NCBI GenBank assembly: GCA_003497545.1
Contig: DNNT01000021.1
Coordinates: forward strand, 1 to 6,207
DNA from: Arenimonas sp.
GTDB lineage: Bacteria > Pseudomonadota > Gammaproteobacteria > Xanthomonadales > Xanthomonadaceae
DNA: 6,207 nt
Direction of reading: 5' to 3'
The translations under genes and the position numbers were made by a program. Positions 4,779 to 6,207 of the stretch are shown here, piece by piece; position 1 is the first letter of the stretch; every line of letters starts with the position of its first letter. Under the pieces are notes generated by a model. That model had not been told where the DNA came from and did no database searches. It saw nothing but the letters and a program-made list of their open reading frames with translations.

Positions 4779-6207
4779 ATGCCTCCCAACGTGCAGGATG
4801 CGTTGATCGTCCGCTGGCTGGCGATCGCCGGCGCCGCCGGTGCCGCCATCGCCGCCGCCATCAGCCACTTCAGCGACAACTGGCTGTGGCAGTCGCTGGC
4901 CTTCGTGGCGGCGCTGCTGGCGCTGGCCGGCGCGGCCGGCTTCTGGCGCGCGGTGACCCTGCGCAACCGCGCGCTGGTGCAGGCCGCCCAGACCACCGGC
5001 GAACAGACCCGCGAAGTGAACGCGCTGCAGGAAGAACTGGCCCTGCACCGCCGCCTCGAGCGCGAACTGACCGAAGCCAAGCAGGCGGCCGAATCGGCCA
5101 TGATGGCCAAGGGCGAATTCCTGGCCACCATGAGCCACGAAATCCGCACACCGCTCAACGGCATCATCCCCATGCTCGACCTGCTGATGAGCTCGCGCCT
5201 GCAGCCCGACCAGCAGGAAATCCTGCGCACCGCCTACACCTCGGCGCGGCAGATGCAGCGCATCGTCGACGACATCCTCGACTACTCCAAGCTCGAGGCG
5301 AACAAGGTCACGCTCGAGACCACCAGCTTCAACCTGCGCGAGCTGCTCGATTCGGTGATCCGCCTGATGGAAAAACCGGCCGAGTCCAAGGGCCTGCGCC
5401 TGAACCTGCAGATCGACCCGGCCGTGCGCCTGGCCGTGCGCGGCGACCCGGTGCGCCTGCGCCAGGTGCTGACCAACCTGCTCAGCAACGCCGTGAAGTT
5501 CACCGAGCGCGGTTCGGTGAGCCTGGCGGTGAGTCGCCGCGGCGAAACCCGCAGCCAGCACGAGCTGCGCTTCGAAGTCACCGACACCGGCATCGGCATC
5601 GACAAGGACGCGCGCCTGTTCCGCGCCTTCAGCCAGGCCGACGCCAGCACCACCCGCCTGTACGGCGGCACCGGCCTGGGCCTGGTGATCTGCAAGCGCA
5701 TCGTCGACCTGATGGGCGGCAGCATCGGCGTGGAATCGGAGCCCGGCCGCGGCTCCACCTTCTGGTTCGAGATCCCGCTGCTCAAGGCCGCCGGCGACAT
5801 CCAGGGCCAGCGCACCGACCTCAACGGCGCCCGCGTGCTGCTGCTGAGCACCGACGCCCACCTGCGCCAGCGCATCGGCCAGGCCGCGCCCGGCTGGGGC
5901 GCCAACCTCACCCAGGCCGAAACCACGCAGGACACGCTGACCAAGCTGCGCACCGCGCTCACCCGCGGCGCCAACTGGAGCTTCGACCTGCTGCTGGTGG
6001 ACCTGAGCAGCGTGCGCACCACGGCCATCGCCCTGCACCGCAACCTGCGCCGCACCCCGGAACTGGAGGATTTGCGCGTGGTGTACCTGCATGGCGAGGA
6101 AGCCGTCCCCGCAGAACTCAGCCAGGGCCCGCACGCCCTGCTGCTGTCGCGCCAGATCGGCGGCACCGAACTGCGCAATGCCATCGGCAGCTTCCTGTCG
6201 GCCCAGG
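4779..6207 (+). CDS. Membrane hybrid histidine kinase (3' end outside the window)
   Basis: An open frame of 476 codons running off the right edge without a stop. Two transmembrane helices (about 8-29 and 35-56) enclose a loop of only a few residues, so there is no sizeable periplasmic sensor domain. A coiled coil follows (about 62-108). The kinase core is complete: H box FLATMSHEIRTPLNG with phospho-acceptor H120, N box LTNLLSNAVKF (N237), G1 DTGIGI (D269), F-box region RAFSQAD and G2 GGTGLGL (296-302). From about 350 a receiver-like domain begins. It keeps the Asp (D408, LLLVDLSS) but has STD instead of the acidic pair and SRQ instead of the conserved Lys motif, so it is probably a pseudo-receiver. 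A canonical receiver and an HPt domain may follow outside the window. The ATG is one base after the upstream stop (TGAGATG), so it is co-translated with the FimX-like regulator, its probable phosphorylation target. I do not recognise it as a named kinase such as RpfC. Confidence 0.93.
   Translation, partial: MPPNVQDALIVRWLAIAGAAGAAIAAAISHFSDNWLWQSLAFVAALLALAGAAGFWRAVTLRNRALVQAAQTTGEQTREVNALQEELALHRRLERELTEAKQAAESAMMAKGEFLATMSHEIRTPLNGIIPMLDLLMSSRLQPDQQEILRTAYTSARQMQRIVDDILDYSKLEANKVTLETTSFNLRELLDSVIRLMEKPAESKGLRLNLQIDPAVRLAVRGDPVRLRQVLTNLLSNAVKFTERGSVSLAVSRRGETRSQHELRFEVTDTGIGIDKDARLFRAFSQADASTTRLYGGTGLGLVICKRIVDLMGGSIGVESEPGRGSTFWFEIPLLKAAGDIQGQRTDLNGARVLLLSTDAHLRQRIGQAAPGWGANLTQAETTQDTLTKLRTALTRGANWSFDLLLVDLSSVRTTAIALHRNLRRTPELEDLRVVYLHGEEAVPAELSQGPHALLLSRQIGGTELRNAIGSFLSAQ

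Noticed and set aside
2090..5230. A 1046-codon open frame antisense to the regulator and kinase genes
   Set aside because: It is rich in His, Gln, Gly, Ala and Val with no recognisable domain, as expected for the complement of GC-rich codons. The opposite strand encodes clear signalling domains throughout and the frame runs across two real genes.
5583..5646. Possible deletion or frameshift in the kinase between the G1 and F boxes
   Set aside because: The spacing between DTGIGI and LFRAF is about two residues shorter than in typical hybrid kinases, but the frame is intact and the F and G2 boxes follow normally, so it is a short loop rather than damage.
4707..6134. A 475-codon open frame antisense to the histidine kinase
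   Set aside because: It is the complement of an unmistakable kinase core (H, N, G1 and G2 boxes on the plus strand). Its own translation is repetitive Gln/Ala/Gly/His sequence without a domain.

Overview
The window is a GC-rich bacterial chromosomal segment. The gene families, the FimX-like EAL protein and the use of a CRP/Clp-type site suggest a gammaproteobacterium, most likely a xanthomonad (Xanthomonas, Lysobacter or Luteimonas relatives). That placement is an inference from family resemblance, because no rRNA or other taxonomic marker is present. Genes are tightly packed and no mobile element, tRNA, rRNA or CRISPR array is visible. No stretch of more than about 120 bases lacks a gene.

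The layout is two divergent operons around a roughly 120-base control region (1348-1466). Leftward, on the minus strand, come a membrane-anchored coiled-coil protein (DUF6776-like, 1347-616), a bactofilin (614-153) and the start of erpA, the Fe-S cluster insertion protein, which runs off the left edge (121-1). Rightward, on the plus strand, come a DUF4126 integral membrane protein (1467-2075), a 901-residue multidomain signalling protein (2072-4777) and a membrane histidine kinase (4779 to beyond the right edge). Junctions within each operon are very tight: an ATGA overlap at 2072-2075 and two identical TGAGATG stop/start junctions at 618-612 and 4775-4781. This suggests translational coupling. 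The only real gap within an operon is the 31 bases before erpA.

The 901-residue protein has an HPt-like helical start, a Pro/Ala-rich linker, a degenerate receiver, an intact receiver, a degenerate GGDEF domain and a degenerate EAL domain. All the expected catalytic signatures of the two cyclic-di-GMP domains are altered, so it looks like a phosphorylation-gated effector or receptor of the FimX type rather than an enzyme. The kinase encoded next has an intact H box and ATP-binding boxes, and its first receiver-like domain is also degenerate. The pair probably form a phosphorelay that feeds a non-catalytic c-di-GMP-type output.

The most interesting regulatory signal is a 9-of-10 match to the CRP/Clp consensus (TGTGA-N6-TCAC) at 1434-1449 in the divergent control region. 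It overlaps the probable -10/+1 region of the rightward operon and lies about 62 bases upstream of the probable leftward start. One factor could therefore repress the signalling operon and activate the bactofilin/erpA operon. In xanthomonads Clp is itself controlled by c-di-GMP, which would link the two operons.
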